Assembly: GCA_011525445.1 (NCBI GenBank)
Contig: WTGE01000466.1
Coordinates: forward strand, 1-9,599
DNA: 9,599 nucleotides
Reading direction: 5' to 3'
Origin: Synechococcus sp. CO36386bin_37
GTDB taxonomy: Bacteria; Cyanobacteriota; Cyanobacteriia; PCC-6307; Cyanobiaceae
Part shown: in pieces, positions 1 through 7,490 of the stretch
How the letters are laid out: every line of letters begins with the position of its first letter
Numbering within the stretch: the first letter of the stretch is position 1
Position numbers and translations under genes: made by a program
Notes under the pieces: model-generated
Seen by the model: only the letters and a program-made list of their open reading frames with translations
Told to the model about the DNA's origin: nothing
Database searches by the model: none

Positions 1-725
1 ATCACCAGTCGGGTCTCTTCGATATGGCGCAATACATCCTGTCGCAGGCCGGCACCTTGTGAGTGTCCTTCAATCCATCCAGGGATATCAGCAAATGCCG
101 TGCCATCTCCGGTGAGCCTGCTCCGAACACCGAGATTGGGGATCAAAGTCGTGAAGGGATAATCAGCAATTTTGGGGCGAGCGGCCGAGAGCACACTGAT
201 CAGGGTGCTCTTGCCTGCATTGGGAAGTCCAATAATCCCGACTTCAGCTAGAAGCTTGAGTTCAAGTTGTAGTGGCCACTCTTCTCCCTCACGTCCCTCG
301 GTGCATTTTTCCGGAGCTCGGTTGCGATTGCTGAGGTAGTGGGCGTTACCTAGGCCTCCCCGTCCTCCAAATGCAACAGTGAGACGTTCTCCAGGTGTCG
401 TGAGATCACCGAGCATGATGCCAGTACTCAGATGACGAACCTCAGTGCCACAGGGCACTTTGATCACCAGGGGCGGACCTGAGGACCCTGTACAGCGATT
501 GGGACCACCCCTCCTCCCGTCCGTTGCTGCAAACAGTCGCTTGTATTTGAAATCGAGAAGAGTTTGCAGATTGGAATCCGCCTCCAACACCACATCAGCA
601 CCCTGTCCCCCATCCCCACCGGAGGGTCCACCAGCTGGTACGTATTTTTCACGACGGAAGGCCACGATGCCATCGCCACCACGGCCACCCCTGACGGAAA
701 TGCGCGCTTGGTCGATGAACTGCAC
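1..725 (-). CDS. obgE: GTPase Obg/CgtA, N-terminal 241 residues (3' end outside window)
   Basis: Obg is a ribosome-associated GTPase acting in large-subunit maturation and stress/growth control. The reverse strand reads [19 protein letters not shown], the typical glycine-rich Obg fold (about residues 1-158). The G domain follows: P-loop GLPNAGKST at 166-174, switch I TTLIPNLG at 192-199 and G3 DIPG at 213-216. The frame is open at position 1, so the NKxD and SAK motifs and the C-terminus lie outside the window. The start is taken as GTG at 725, which matches where family members begin and has a TGAGG Shine-Dalgarno six bases upstream. The frame stays open further upstream but overlaps the divergent ABC gene and shows no Obg-like sequence. 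Switch II reads [18 protein letters not shown], with W, H and R where the family usually has L, A and G. The family call is firm; whether these changes alter function is unknown. Confidence 0.95.
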   Translation of the reverse strand, partial: MQFIDQARISVRGGRGGDGIVAFRREKYVPAGGPSGGDGGQGADVVLEADSNLQTLLDFKYKRLFAATDGRRGGPNRCTGSSGPPLVIKVPCGTEVRHLSTGIMLGDLTTPGERLTVAFGGRGGLGNAHYLSNRNRAPEKCTEGREGEEWPLQLELKLLAEVGIIGLPNAGKSTLISVLSAARPKIADYPFTTLIPNLGVRSRLTGDGTAFADIPGWIEGHSQGAGLRQDVLRHIEETRLV

Positions 726-731
726 AGCAAG

Positions 732-736
732 CCTCA
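732..736 (-). promoter_or_regulatory. Shine-Dalgarno of obgE
   Basis: The reverse strand has TGAGG ending six bases before GTG at 725. This supports the GTG start over in-frame codons further upstream. Confidence 0.6.
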
Positions 737-755
737 GTTGGGACCAATTCCCAAC
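737..755. repeat. Inverted repeat between divergent obgE and ABC genes
   Basis: GTTGGGA (737-743) and TCCCAAC (749-755) form a perfect 7-bp dyad around a 5-base centre, inside the 61-bp divergent intergenic space. Its place fits an operator for either gene, or a small hairpin in the 5' leaders. There is no direct evidence of a regulator, and 7-bp dyads are expected several times by chance in a window this size. I could not recognise convincing -10/-35 boxes for either gene here. Confidence 0.3.
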
Positions 756-773
756 CCTAGGATCGAGCAGTTC

Positions 774-779
774 GGGGAG
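774..779 (+). promoter_or_regulatory. Shine-Dalgarno supporting a TTG start
   Basis: GGGGAG lies seven bases before TTG at 787. An in-frame TGA at 781-783 rules out any upstream start, so this site fixes TTG as the likely start of the ABC ATPase. Confidence 0.65.
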
Positions 780-786
780 ATGAAGC

Positions 787-2019
787 TTGGCCGGAGTTCG
801 CTTCGAAGCACTCAGCAAGAATTATCCGGCCCGTGGAGGAGGCGACCCTGTCGCAGTCATCAACAACCTTTCCCTGAGCATCACTGACGGTGAATTTCTG
901 GTGTTGGTAGGCCCTTCCGGCTGCGGTAAAAGCACTCTTCTACGACTCATGGCAGGGCTTGAAACACCCAGCGCAGGGGAGATCCTGGTAGGAGGCAAAC
1001 CTGTCTCTGGCTTGAGGCCGGCCAAGCGCAATGTGGCAATGGTGTTTCAGAGTTATGCGCTTTATCCCCACCTGAATGTGCGGGACAACCTCGCCTTTGG
1101 CCTCAGACGAAGTCAACGGCGAACCACCTGGCAGCACATTCAGGACCAGTTGCACCGCAACACGCGCCGACTGCCTGAGGCACTGAGAATCACCTCAAAG
1201 CGAGAGCAGAGGCTTGAACAACGGGTCCAGAATGTGGCCCGATCTCTCGAATTGGATCCGTTCCTCGAGCGCAGGCCGAGGGAGCTATCCGGTGGACAGA
1301 AACAACGAGTTGCCCTCGGTCGAGCCATGGCTCGCAATCCAGAGGTTTTTCTCATGGATGAACCGCTGAGCAATCTCGACGCCAAACTGCGAGGCAGCAC
1401 CCGCGCTCGGATCGTGGACCTCCAGCGACAACTTGGAACAACCACCATCTACGTGACCCACGATCAGGTGGAGGCTATGACCATGGGTCACAGAATCGCT
1501 GTTCTCAATCAGGGACATCTGCAGCAGCTCGGCACCCCAATGGAGCTCTACCGCTGGCCATCCAATCTGTTCGTGGCCCAGTTCATCGGCAGCCCACCCA
1601 TGAATGTGCTTCCTGTTCATGTAGGGGCTGCAGGCAGTTTGATGCTTGGGGGAAAGCGATTAACGGTGGAGGGGCCTCTCCAAGCCGTACTGCCAAGCCT
1701 TGAAGGCCAACACCTCAGCGGGGGAATCCGTCCCGAACACCTACATGTTGCACCGGCCACCAACAGAAACCTCCCAGCCGAGGTGAGTCACTGCGAGGTT
1801 CTTGGCAATGAACAACTGATCACCTGCCGACTTTTGGAAGGAGACCATCTCGTGCAAGTGAGGGCGGATCCCAATACGGCCCTATCAGCTGGATGTTCGA
1901 TTCACCTGGAAGCGGATCCAGAGGGTTGGCGTTTGTTTGGAGCGAATGGAGAAGCCATCACCCTGCCAACACCTCCATCTTCAGATCCAGAGGAGCCAAA
2001 ACTTCCACGCTTGGGCTGA
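787..2019 (+). CDS. MalK/UgpC/GgtA-type carbohydrate ABC transporter ATP-binding protein
   Basis: This 410-residue cytoplasmic ATPase would power a sugar or compatible-solute importer. Visible motifs are Walker [10 protein letters not shown] (42-50), Q-loop Gln88 in [10 protein letters not shown], signature LSGGQKQR (167-174), Walker B VFLMDE (187-192), D-loop SNLDAK (195-200) and H-loop His225 in [12 protein letters not shown] MalK-like regulatory/TOBE region follows, with GIRPEHLHV. Between NLAFGLRR and RVQNVA lie about 38 basic residues where MalK relatives have roughly a dozen, an insert of about 26 in the helical subdomain. The C-terminus carries a proline-rich tail. The TTG start is forced by the upstream in-frame stop. 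No permease or binding protein is adjacent, so it may be a shared ATPase, as GgtA is for glucosylglycerol/sucrose/trehalose uptake in Synechocystis; the substrate cannot be read from sequence. It converges with mutS2, 37 nt apart. Confidence 0.9.
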   Translation: MAGVRFEALSKNYPARGGGDPVAVINNLSLSITDGEFLVLVGPSGCGKSTLLRLMAGLETPSAGEILVGGKPVSGLRPAKRNVAMVFQSYALYPHLNVRDNLAFGLRRSQRRTTWQHIQDQLHRNTRRLPEALRITSKREQRLEQRVQNVARSLELDPFLERRPRELSGGQKQRVALGRAMARNPEVFLMDEPLSNLDAKLRGSTRARIVDLQRQLGTTTIYVTHDQVEAMTMGHRIAVLNQGHLQQLGTPMELYRWPSNLFVAQFIGSPPMNVLPVHVGAAGSLMLGGKRLTVEGPLQAVLPSLEGQHLSGGIRPEHLHVAPATNRNLPAEVSHCEVLGNEQLITCRLLEGDHLVQVRADPNTALSAGCSIHLEADPEGWRLFGANGEAITLPTPPSSDPEEPKLPRLG

Positions 2020-2056
2020 ACCGTTCGTAGGGAGCCCTTTGCGCCGAGCCGCTCAA

Positions 2057-4474
2057 TCAGCGAACCCAAACCACGGTGCAACCGGCGCCACCATCACCTT
2101 GCTCAGCATCACAGACACGTTCCACGTAAGGCAGGGAATCGAACCACTGTCGTAAGCCGCGCTTCAAACGTCCAGTGCCGATGCCATGAATCACCCAAAC
2201 AGGACCATGAGTGACACGCAGCAGCTCTTCAACAGCGGCTTCCGCTTCATGCACTCTCTGCCCACGCACATCCACGGTGTTACGCGCCGTTCGCACTTGG
2301 GCACCACCAAGAGCGCGCCGTGCCTTGACCTTCACTAAAGGTTTGTCAGGTGGTGCAGCCCGGCGTCCATCCAAGCTTTCAACCGCCTTCAGGTCCACCA
2401 TGCTGCGCATGACACCGCAACGCACACTCAGCTGCTGTCCGTCATCTGAGACCTCAAGGACTTCGGCAGCTTTGTTGAGCGCAAGCAAACGAATCCTCTC
2501 ACCAACGGAAGGACGCCATTCCGGATGATGACGGCGCTCTGGAACTGAGCGATGATTGGATGCCAGTTGGCGCAGTCGCTGACCAGCACGACGCGCCGTT
2601 TCGCCGTCAGCCTTCTGGTCGCGCAACCTACGAATCAGACGACGAACCTCTTTTTGTCCGTCGCGAATGGAACTCTCCAAACGTTGACGGCCCAACTCCT
2701 GCTGCTGCGCAGAGTTTTGACGTTGCTGATCCCACCTCTGCAGCAACTCATCATGCAGTAACTCTGTCCGAGCTAAGAGTGCAGCTGCATCTTCTGCTGC
2801 GGCCTGCTGGCGTTGCCGTTGCTCTTCCAAGCCACGAATCACAGCATTGACATCCCCTTCACCGCTGGGCTTCAGCAATTGCCTTGCCTTGTCAATCACA
2901 TCTCCGTCAAATCCAAGACGAGTGGCAATCTCCAGTGCATTGCTGCGCCCTGGAATCCCCCATAGCAACTGATAGGTCGGCGAAAGTGATTCGCTATCAA
3001 ACGCCACAGAGGCATTTTCAAACCGCGAATCGCTGTACTTCAAAGCCTTGAGCTCACCGAAGTGCGTGGTTGCAACGGTCAGTCGTGCATTGTCGGCCAA
3101 ATGACGAAGCAGCGCGATGGCAAGAGCTGTCCCCTCACTGGGATCGGTACCGGCACCCACTTCATCGAGAAGCACGAGCGACGGAGACGGCCCAGAAGAC
3201 AGCGCCTCAAGGATGCTTCCGATCCGTTTCAGATGACCGCTGAAGGTTGACAGACTTTGCTGAAGCGACTGCTCGTCGCCGATATCAGCGAGAACCTGAG
3301 CACACCAGGGAAGAGAGGGACTTCCACTACAAGGGATCCACATTCCAGCCCTGGCCATCAGCGTGGCCAGGCCAATACTTTTCAACGTCACGGTTTTACC
3401 ACCGGTATTGGGTCCCGTAATGGCAACGACTCTCATCTGATCAGAGACCTCAACACTGACTGGCACGACAGGTGAGCCGCCGTCCCTGCGCTCCTGCCAA
3501 ACCAGCAATGGGTGTCGAAGCTCCAGGATTTGAAATTGGGCATCAGCTTGAGCCTCCAGCCGTGGTGGAACAGCGCCTAGCCACTGTCCATAGCGCCCTC
3601 TTGCCAATGCCAGGTCCAGCTTCAATAAAACAGACATCAAGCGGATGATCACACTTTTTTGTTCAGCAACCGCTGCGCTGAGCTCAGCCAGCACTCGGCG
3701 CTCTTCTTCTGCGATCCGACCATCGAGAGCGGCCAATCGATTGCCCAGATCGATCACCACCTTCGGTTCGATGAACACCGTCATCCCAGACGAGGAACTG
3801 TCGTGAACCATCCCGGGACATTGAGATACCGCACCCGCTTTCACCGCCAAAACAGGCCGGCCATGACGTTCAGCAATCACCGTGTCCTGCAACAGAGGAG
3901 ACCAGCGCCGCAAGACTGCATGGATACGATCACGGCGCTCTTGCCGTGACTTTTGCCATCGGGTGCGCAACCCTTCCAAGGAAGGGCTGGCGCGATTCGC
4001 AACACGCCCCCCCTCTTCCAAAGCAAATTTCAGCCGCTGTTCGAGCTCCGGGAGCGTCGCAACAGTCTCAAACAGTTCTGAACAATGAGGTCTCAAGTCA
4101 GGATCATCGATCTGACGACGTAGACGTCTTGCGGCAGCAAGGGTGTGGGCTACAGCCAGGAGCTCCTCAGCTGTAGCGATTCCGCCTTTGCAGCAGCGAA
4201 GGATCACCATCTCGAGATCATGTACCCCTCGAAAACTCAGCCCTCCATCAAGCAGACCATCGAGGCTGGCGAGCTCCATGGTCCTGACCTGAAGCTTTCT
4301 GGTGGCCTCAAGATTGTCAGGGAGCTCTCCTCTCAGACAATGTCGGCGCCCTTGTGGTGTGTTGGCAAAAGTGGAAAGGTGTTCGCATAAACGAGGCCAC
4401 TCCAACAGATTCAGGGTCTCATGAAGGATGGAGACCGAGGGCTGATCCAAGGCCTGACGGGGTTGGGGAATCAT
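2057..4474 (-). CDS. mutS2: Endonuclease/ATPase MutS2 with C-terminal Smr domain
   Basis: MutS2 is a MutS-family ATPase without the mismatch-recognition domain. It has been linked to suppression of recombination and, in Bacillus, to splitting collided ribosomes. The 805-residue length is normal. The N-terminal lever/core region includes LEWPRLCEHL near 24-33. The ATPase has Walker A GPNTGGKT (354-361), STFSGHL (409-415), Walker B LVLLDE (433-438) and TTH (469-471). A Gln/Arg-rich stretch at about 545-640 looks like coiled coil. The Smr nuclease domain (about 733-805) keeps DVRG (735-738) and HGIGTG (763-768). The ATG overlaps the VOC gene's stop by one base (TGATG), implying translational coupling; I see no separate Shine-Dalgarno. 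It is the last gene of the leftward dnaJ-hemB-VOC-mutS2 cluster. The 37-nt gap to the convergent ABC gene shows no clear terminator. Confidence 0.96.
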   Translation of the reverse strand: MIPQPRQALDQPSVSILHETLNLLEWPRLCEHLSTFANTPQGRRHCLRGELPDNLEATRKLQVRTMELASLDGLLDGGLSFRGVHDLEMVILRCCKGGIATAEELLAVAHTLAAARRLRRQIDDPDLRPHCSELFETVATLPELEQRLKFALEEGGRVANRASPSLEGLRTRWQKSRQERRDRIHAVLRRWSPLLQDTVIAERHGRPVLAVKAGAVSQCPGMVHDSSSSGMTVFIEPKVVIDLGNRLAALDGRIAEEERRVLAELSAAVAEQKSVIIRLMSVLLKLDLALARGRYGQWLGAVPPRLEAQADAQFQILELRHPLLVWQERRDGGSPVVPVSVEVSDQMRVVAITGPNTGGKTVTLKSIGLATLMARAGMWIPCSGSPSLPWCAQVLADIGDEQSLQQSLSTFSGHLKRIGSILEALSSGPSPSLVLLDEVGAGTDPSEGTALAIALLRHLADNARLTVATTHFGELKALKYSDSRFENASVAFDSESLSPTYQLLWGIPGRSNALEIATRLGFDGDVIDKARQLLKPSGEGDVNAVIRGLEEQRQRQQAAAEDAAALLARTELLHDELLQRWDQQRQNSAQQQELGRQRLESSIRDGQKEVRRLIRRLRDQKADGETARRAGQRLRQLASNHRSVPERRHHPEWRPSVGERIRLLALNKAAEVLEVSDDGQQLSVRCGVMRSMVDLKAVESLDGRRAAPPDKPLVKVKARRALGGAQVRTARNTVDVRGQRVHEAEAAVEELLRVTHGPVWVIHGIGTGRLKRGLRQWFDSLPYVERVCDAEQGDGGAGCTVVWVR

Positions 4475-4875
4475 CAGGATGATTCTGTCGCGACCTCCGG
4501 CTGGTTGGAGGGAATTCCACCAGGCGGCTCATACAGCATCTCCAACCAATTGCCATCCGGGTCTCGAAGATAAAAAGATGCTGTGCCATCACGGTGATCG
4601 TGAACGCCACCAACTTTGACGCCAGCCCTTTTCAGCTGGTCATGGACGAGATCGACATCTTCTCGATTACGAAAGTGGAACGCAAAATGCGGTCCTGCCG
4701 CTTTGTAGTTAGGACCGAGAAGGGCTAAACCATCCCGGCTTTCACCCGCTTCGAAATAACACCAGTCATCATCTTCCCAAACCAAACGCATGCCAAGGCC
4801 GCCATAGAAGGAGATCGCACGGGACAGGTCCTGCACACGAATGGCGACATGACCAAGGCGATTGACCGATGGCAT
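4474..4875 (-). CDS. VOC-superfamily (glyoxalase-fold) metal-binding protein
   Basis: This 133-residue single-domain VOC protein has two beta-alpha-beta-beta-beta modules. It begins MPSVNRLGHVAIRVQDL, and His9 is the usual first metal ligand. The second module opens with GPHFAFHF, giving His63, and ends DPDGNWLEMLYEP, giving Glu112. These fit the H...H...E ligand pattern of glyoxalase I and extradiol relatives. Glyoxalase I (lactoylglutathione lyase) is a common annotation for such proteins, but glutathione-site residues cannot be confirmed by eye, so the substrate is open. The acidic C-terminal tail after PPGG looks disordered. It sits 90 nt after hemB and overlaps mutS2 by one base, so it is probably co-transcribed. 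No clear Shine-Dalgarno precedes the ATG; a 10-bp palindrome lies five bases upstream. Confidence 0.88.
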   Translation of the reverse strand: MPSVNRLGHVAIRVQDLSRAISFYGGLGMRLVWEDDDWCYFEAGESRDGLALLGPNYKAAGPHFAFHFRNREDVDLVHDQLKRAGVKVGGVHDHRDGTASFYLRDPDGNWLEMLYEPPGGIPSNQPEVATESS

Positions 4876-4965
4876 GGAAGTCGTTAACGAGGATTCCTAT
4901 TCTTAAGTGTGATTCGTCTTTTCTGAGAATCCAAGGGCGATTTGCCTTGCTGTTAATGGTTCAGA

Positions 4966-5976
4966 TCAACCAGCTCGATCTTCTCCCAACCACTCGGCAG
5001 CATCACAAGCGTGGTAAGTGAGAATTAAATCGGCTCCGGCTCGCTTAAAGCTCAGCAAGGTCTCAAGGACAACAGAACGCTCGTCGATCCAACCTCGCTC
5101 TGAAGCAGCCTTCACCATGGAGTATTCACCACTGACGTTGTAGGCCGCAATGGGGAGTTCAGACTCTCTTCGCAAGCTGCAGATGATGTCGAGATAAGCC
5201 AGTCCTGGTTTCACCATCATGATGTCAGCGCCTTCCTGCTCGTCCAATTGAGCTTCGGTGATCGCTTCGCGTGCGTTAGCTGGATCCATCTGATAGGTGT
5301 CTTTATTTTTAGGGATGACTTTCTGGGTTGTCGCACGAGGGGCTGAATCCAGCGCTTCGCGGAACGGCCCGTAATAAGCGGAGGAATATTTGGCGGTGTA
5401 GCTGATGATTCCAACGTGCTCATAGCCGGCATCATCTAGGGCTTCCCGGATAGCTCCAACACGACCATCCATCATGTCGCTTGGACCGATCAGATCAGCA
5501 CCGGCTTCAGCTTGCATGACAGCCTGCTTGCAGAGCTGATCAATCGTTTCATCATTGAGAACGATTCCTTCAGGACTCACAATGCCATCGTGCCCATCAC
5601 AGGAGTAGGGATCGAGGGCCACATCAGTCATGATCGCCATCTCTGGTACATCCTTCTTGAGCTGTCGTATGGCTCTGGGGATCAAACCATTGGCATTGAA
5701 ACTCTCCGCACCATCTTCCGTCTTGAGGCCCTCTGCCACCTTGGGGAACAACACCACACAACGAATGCCCAGATTCCAAGCACGCTGAACCTCGGCGCTG
5801 AGTCGCTCGAGGCTCCAGCGGAAGGCTCCAGGCATGGCACCAATCGGCTCCACTTCTGCACCCTCGTGTACAAACAGTGGGTAAATGAAATCGGTTGGTA
5901 ACAATTGGTTTTCGCGCACCATCGCCCTCAAGGCTGGGGAGCGCCGTAAACGGCGGGGGCGATAGGTGATGTCCAT
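4966..5976 (-). CDS. hemB: Delta-aminolevulinic acid dehydratase (porphobilinogen synthase)
   Basis: HemB condenses two 5-aminolevulinate molecules into porphobilinogen, the second common step towards heme, chlorophyll and bilins. The protein has 336 residues, a normal length for this octameric TIM-barrel enzyme. It opens RPRRLRRSPALRAMVRE and carries the two active-site lysines Lys196 (YTAKYSSA) and Lys256 (MMVKPGLAYLD); the latter forms the Schiff base. The metal region reads TDVALDPYSCDGHDG (117-131). Asp/Ala replace two of the three cysteines of the zinc enzymes, placing it in the magnesium-type group of plants and cyanobacteria, although one Cys (126) remains. It lies 42 nt downstream of the dnaJ-type gene and 90 nt upstream of the VOC gene, so it is probably in one transcript with them. 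The ATG at 5976 has no strong Shine-Dalgarno. Confidence 0.97.
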   Translation of the reverse strand: MDITYRPRRLRRSPALRAMVRENQLLPTDFIYPLFVHEGAEVEPIGAMPGAFRWSLERLSAEVQRAWNLGIRCVVLFPKVAEGLKTEDGAESFNANGLIPRAIRQLKKDVPEMAIMTDVALDPYSCDGHDGIVSPEGIVLNDETIDQLCKQAVMQAEAGADLIGPSDMMDGRVGAIREALDDAGYEHVGIISYTAKYSSAYYGPFREALDSAPRATTQKVIPKNKDTYQMDPANAREAITEAQLDEQEGADIMMVKPGLAYLDIICSLRRESELPIAAYNVSGEYSMVKAASERGWIDERSVVLETLLSFKRAGADLILTYHACDAAEWLGEDRAG

Positions 5977-6018
5977 GTTTAAAACCAGTCTTTTGGGGTT
6001 GAAATCGTAAATGCTGTC

Positions 6019-7005
6019 CTAAAAGGTGGCCTTCTTCAGCCATTGTTGACGCAGATCGCCGTCGCGACTCTGCTGGAGCTGTTCAAGCAGCTGGTGCTGT
6101 TCCTTCGTCCACCGGCTGGGCCATTGAAGATCAAGCGTGAACAGCAGATCGCCACGACCGGACTTGCCGGGCCAGCCCTTCCCTCGCAAACGAAGGCTCC
6201 TACCTGGAGCTGTTCCTGCTGGGATGGAAACCTCAGCCTCGCCATCCGGCGTCATGACCTTCACAGTGCCTCCTAAGACAAGTTCATCGAATGCGACGGG
6301 CAAATCCGCCCGCAACTGATCACCATCCAACTTCCAGATGGGGTGCGGTTTCACCTCCAACAACAGATACAGATCTCCGCGACGACCTGTACCCGGTTGC
6401 ACATTGCCTTTGCCTTTCAATCGCAGCTTGGATCCGCTTTTCACCCCAGCGGGTATCCGAACTTGAACCCGTTCATCATTGACAGAAAGGGTGCGCTCAG
6501 CACCACGGAAAGCCTCAGAGAAACTGACATTCAGGGCAGCCTCTGCATCAAGGTTGAGTGGTGGTCTCGTTGCACCACGAGAAAAGCCTCCACCTGGAAA
6601 GCCTCCGCCTGGAAACCCTCCTCCAAAGCCTGAATTCCCTGCTGAATAGCCAGAGGAACCAGCACCACCTCCGAAACGCCCTAGAAGATCATTGATGAAA
6701 TCATCAAAGTTTCCGTAACGCCCAAAATCAACATCAAATCCCGCTGGGCCTGCTCCTCCCGGAGTGCCAGCCTGATTCCAATACTGGCCAAATTGTTCAT
6801 AGCGGCGGCGCTTATCAGGATCGGAAAGAACCTCATAGGCTTCGCTGACTTCTTTGAAGCGCGCCTCAGCATCTCGATCATCAGGATTCACATCCGGGTG
6901 ATACTTCCGAGCCAGCTTGCGAAACGCGCGCTTCACCTCATCAGCACTCGCACTGCGCTCCACACCCAGCACTTTGAAGTAGTCGCGGTAGCCACTGCCG
7001 GCCAT
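6019..7005 (-). CDS. DnaJ/CbpA-type Hsp40 co-chaperone lacking the zinc finger
   Basis: This J-domain protein stimulates the ATPase of an Hsp70 (DnaK) and hands it substrates. From the ATG at 7005 it has 328 residues. The J domain (about 3-72) reads [20 protein letters not shown] and contains HPD at 36-38. A G/F-rich linker (about 80-145) includes three PGGGF-like units. The C-terminal substrate-binding domains I and II follow, with [19 protein letters not shown] and [18 protein letters not shown] as the paired signature turns. There is no CxxCxGxG zinc-finger array, so this is a type II (CbpA-like) protein rather than canonical DnaJ. An in-frame TTG at 7017 would add four residues, but the AAGAGG motif abuts it; the same motif is 12 bases from the ATG. 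It heads the leftward cluster and is divergent from the thioredoxin-like gene. Confidence 0.93.
   Translation of the reverse strand: MAGSGYRDYFKVLGVERSASADEVKRAFRKLARKYHPDVNPDDRDAEARFKEVSEAYEVLSDPDKRRRYEQFGQYWNQAGTPGGAGPAGFDVDFGRYGNFDDFINDLLGRFGGGAGSSGYSAGNSGFGGGFPGGGFPGGGFSRGATRPPLNLDAEAALNVSFSEAFRGAERTLSVNDERVQVRIPAGVKSGSKLRLKGKGNVQPGTGRRGDLYLLLEVKPHPIWKLDGDQLRADLPVAFDELVLGGTVKVMTPDGEAEVSIPAGTAPGRSLRLRGKGWPGKSGRGDLLFTLDLQWPSRWTKEQHQLLEQLQQSRDGDLRQQWLKKATF
6583..6627 (-). repeat. Three degenerate 15-bp units in the G/F linker of the DnaJ-type gene
   Basis: Successive 15-bp units (two nearly identical, one diverged) encode GGGFP-like pentapeptides in the flexible Gly/Phe linker. The array is short and could vary in copy number between strains. 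Confidence 0.6.
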
Positions 7006-7017
7006 GGCATCTATCAA

Positions 7018-7023
7018 CCTCTT
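7018..7023 (-). promoter_or_regulatory. Shine-Dalgarno candidate of the DnaJ-type gene
   Basis: The reverse strand has AAGAGG, which sits 12 bases before ATG at 7005 and directly against TTG at 7017. The spacing makes the ATG more plausible, though it is longer than ideal. Confidence 0.45.
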
Positions 7024-7088
7024 GGGTTGCCGAACAGATTTCCGTCAGTTTCGTCTGTGGATGCGCACTCGAGCAATGGTGGGATGCC

Positions 7089-7106
7089 CGAACGGCAGAC
7101 CGTTCG
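7089..7106. promoter_or_regulatory. Perfect 7-bp inverted repeat upstream of the thioredoxin-like/bicA unit
   Basis: CGAACGG (7089-7095) and CCGTTCG (7100-7106) flank a CAGA centre and end 12 bases before the ATG at 7119. The element lies in the 113-bp divergent space shared with the DnaJ-type gene. It could be an operator or an mRNA hairpin near the ribosome-binding region. No regulator is identified. Confidence 0.35.
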
Positions 7107-7108
7107 TA

Positions 7109-7121
7109 CATTGAATCAATG
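7109..7121. promoter_or_regulatory. Dyad CATTGA-a-TCAATG covering the ATG
   Basis: CATTGA (7109-7114) and TCAATG (7116-7121) are symmetric around one base, and the right arm contains the start codon. TCAATG/ATCAAT hexamers are half-sites reported for the cyanobacterial carbon regulator CcmR/NdhR, but the reported 10-base spacing is not present. Binding is therefore only a speculation. Confidence 0.25.
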
Positions 7122-7487
7122 GTTGATATATCCAAAATTCTCCCCGTCATCGCCTGTGCTACCGGGCTTCTGATGGCATTCCCTGCCAAGGCAAATCCCA
7201 AAGCAGAGGATCTTGCAGCCCACCTCAAACGATCGAATGTGTTGTATTACGGCTCATGGCGCTGCCCTGCTTGCAACGCACAATCCCGATTATTCGGAGA
7301 TGCTGCGAGCCAACTTCCCTATGTGGAATGCGGTAAACCAAAGGAATTACCGATACAAGCGGCAGCTTGTCAAACAGCAAAGATTCGTGCCTTCCCGACT
7401 TGGATCCTGCCGAACGGTGAGCGTCGTGAAGGGGTGCAAACACTGGACGAACTAAGGGTTTGGACATCGATGCCGAACACTCCCTAA
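7119..7487 (+). CDS. Secreted thioredoxin-fold protein with CPAC motif, like the VKOR C-terminal domain
   Basis: This 122-residue protein has a hydrophobic N-terminal segment (about 6-21) ending in AKA at 23-25, which fits a Sec signal peptide cleaved after Ala25 or an uncleaved anchor. The mature part starts like a redox domain: LYYGSWRCPACNAQSRLFGD places Cys49 and Cys52 in a CxxC active site. Further on are YVEC (Cys71), a fourth cysteine at 84, and the cis-Pro signature AFPTW (Pro93). The order W-C-P-x-C, LFG, YVEC, C, FPTW, L-x-EL closely follows the thioredoxin domain fused to VKOR in cyanobacteria, here without the four-helix VKOR part. Inferred role: periplasmic or lumenal thiol-disulfide exchange, possibly with a separately encoded VKOR. 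It ends 3 nt before the BicA-like gene and is very likely co-transcribed with it. No good Shine-Dalgarno precedes the ATG. Confidence 0.82.
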   Translation: MVDISKILPVIACATGLLMAFPAKANPKAEDLAAHLKRSNVLYYGSWRCPACNAQSRLFGDAASQLPYVECGKPKELPIQAAACQTAKIRAFPTWILPNGERREGVQTLDELRVWTSMPNTP

Positions 7488-7490
7488 ACC

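Noticed and set aside
445..783. Rightward open frame opposite obgE
   Set aside because: It is the antisense of the Gly-rich Obg region; the reverse strand gives clear Obg motifs and this frame gives no recognisable family.
2020..2056. Bidirectional terminator between the ABC gene and mutS2
   Set aside because: Only a 4-bp AGGG/CCCT pair is visible and there is no T-run on either strand.
2211..4390. Many rightward open frames within mutS2
   Set aside because: They are antisense shadows of a continuous 805-codon MutS2 frame with all expected motifs.
4881..4890. 10-bp palindrome TCGTTAACGA upstream of the VOC gene
   Set aside because: About nine such palindromes are expected by chance in a window this size and nothing else supports an operator.
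4876..4965. Possible terminator or promoter between hemB and the VOC gene
   Set aside because: AAGGC...GCCCTT can pair imperfectly but no T-run follows, and no convincing -35/-10 pair with proper spacing was found.
5512..6043. Open frames on both strands across hemB and its upstream side
   Set aside because: They overlap the well-supported hemB frame and translate to unrelated low-information sequence.
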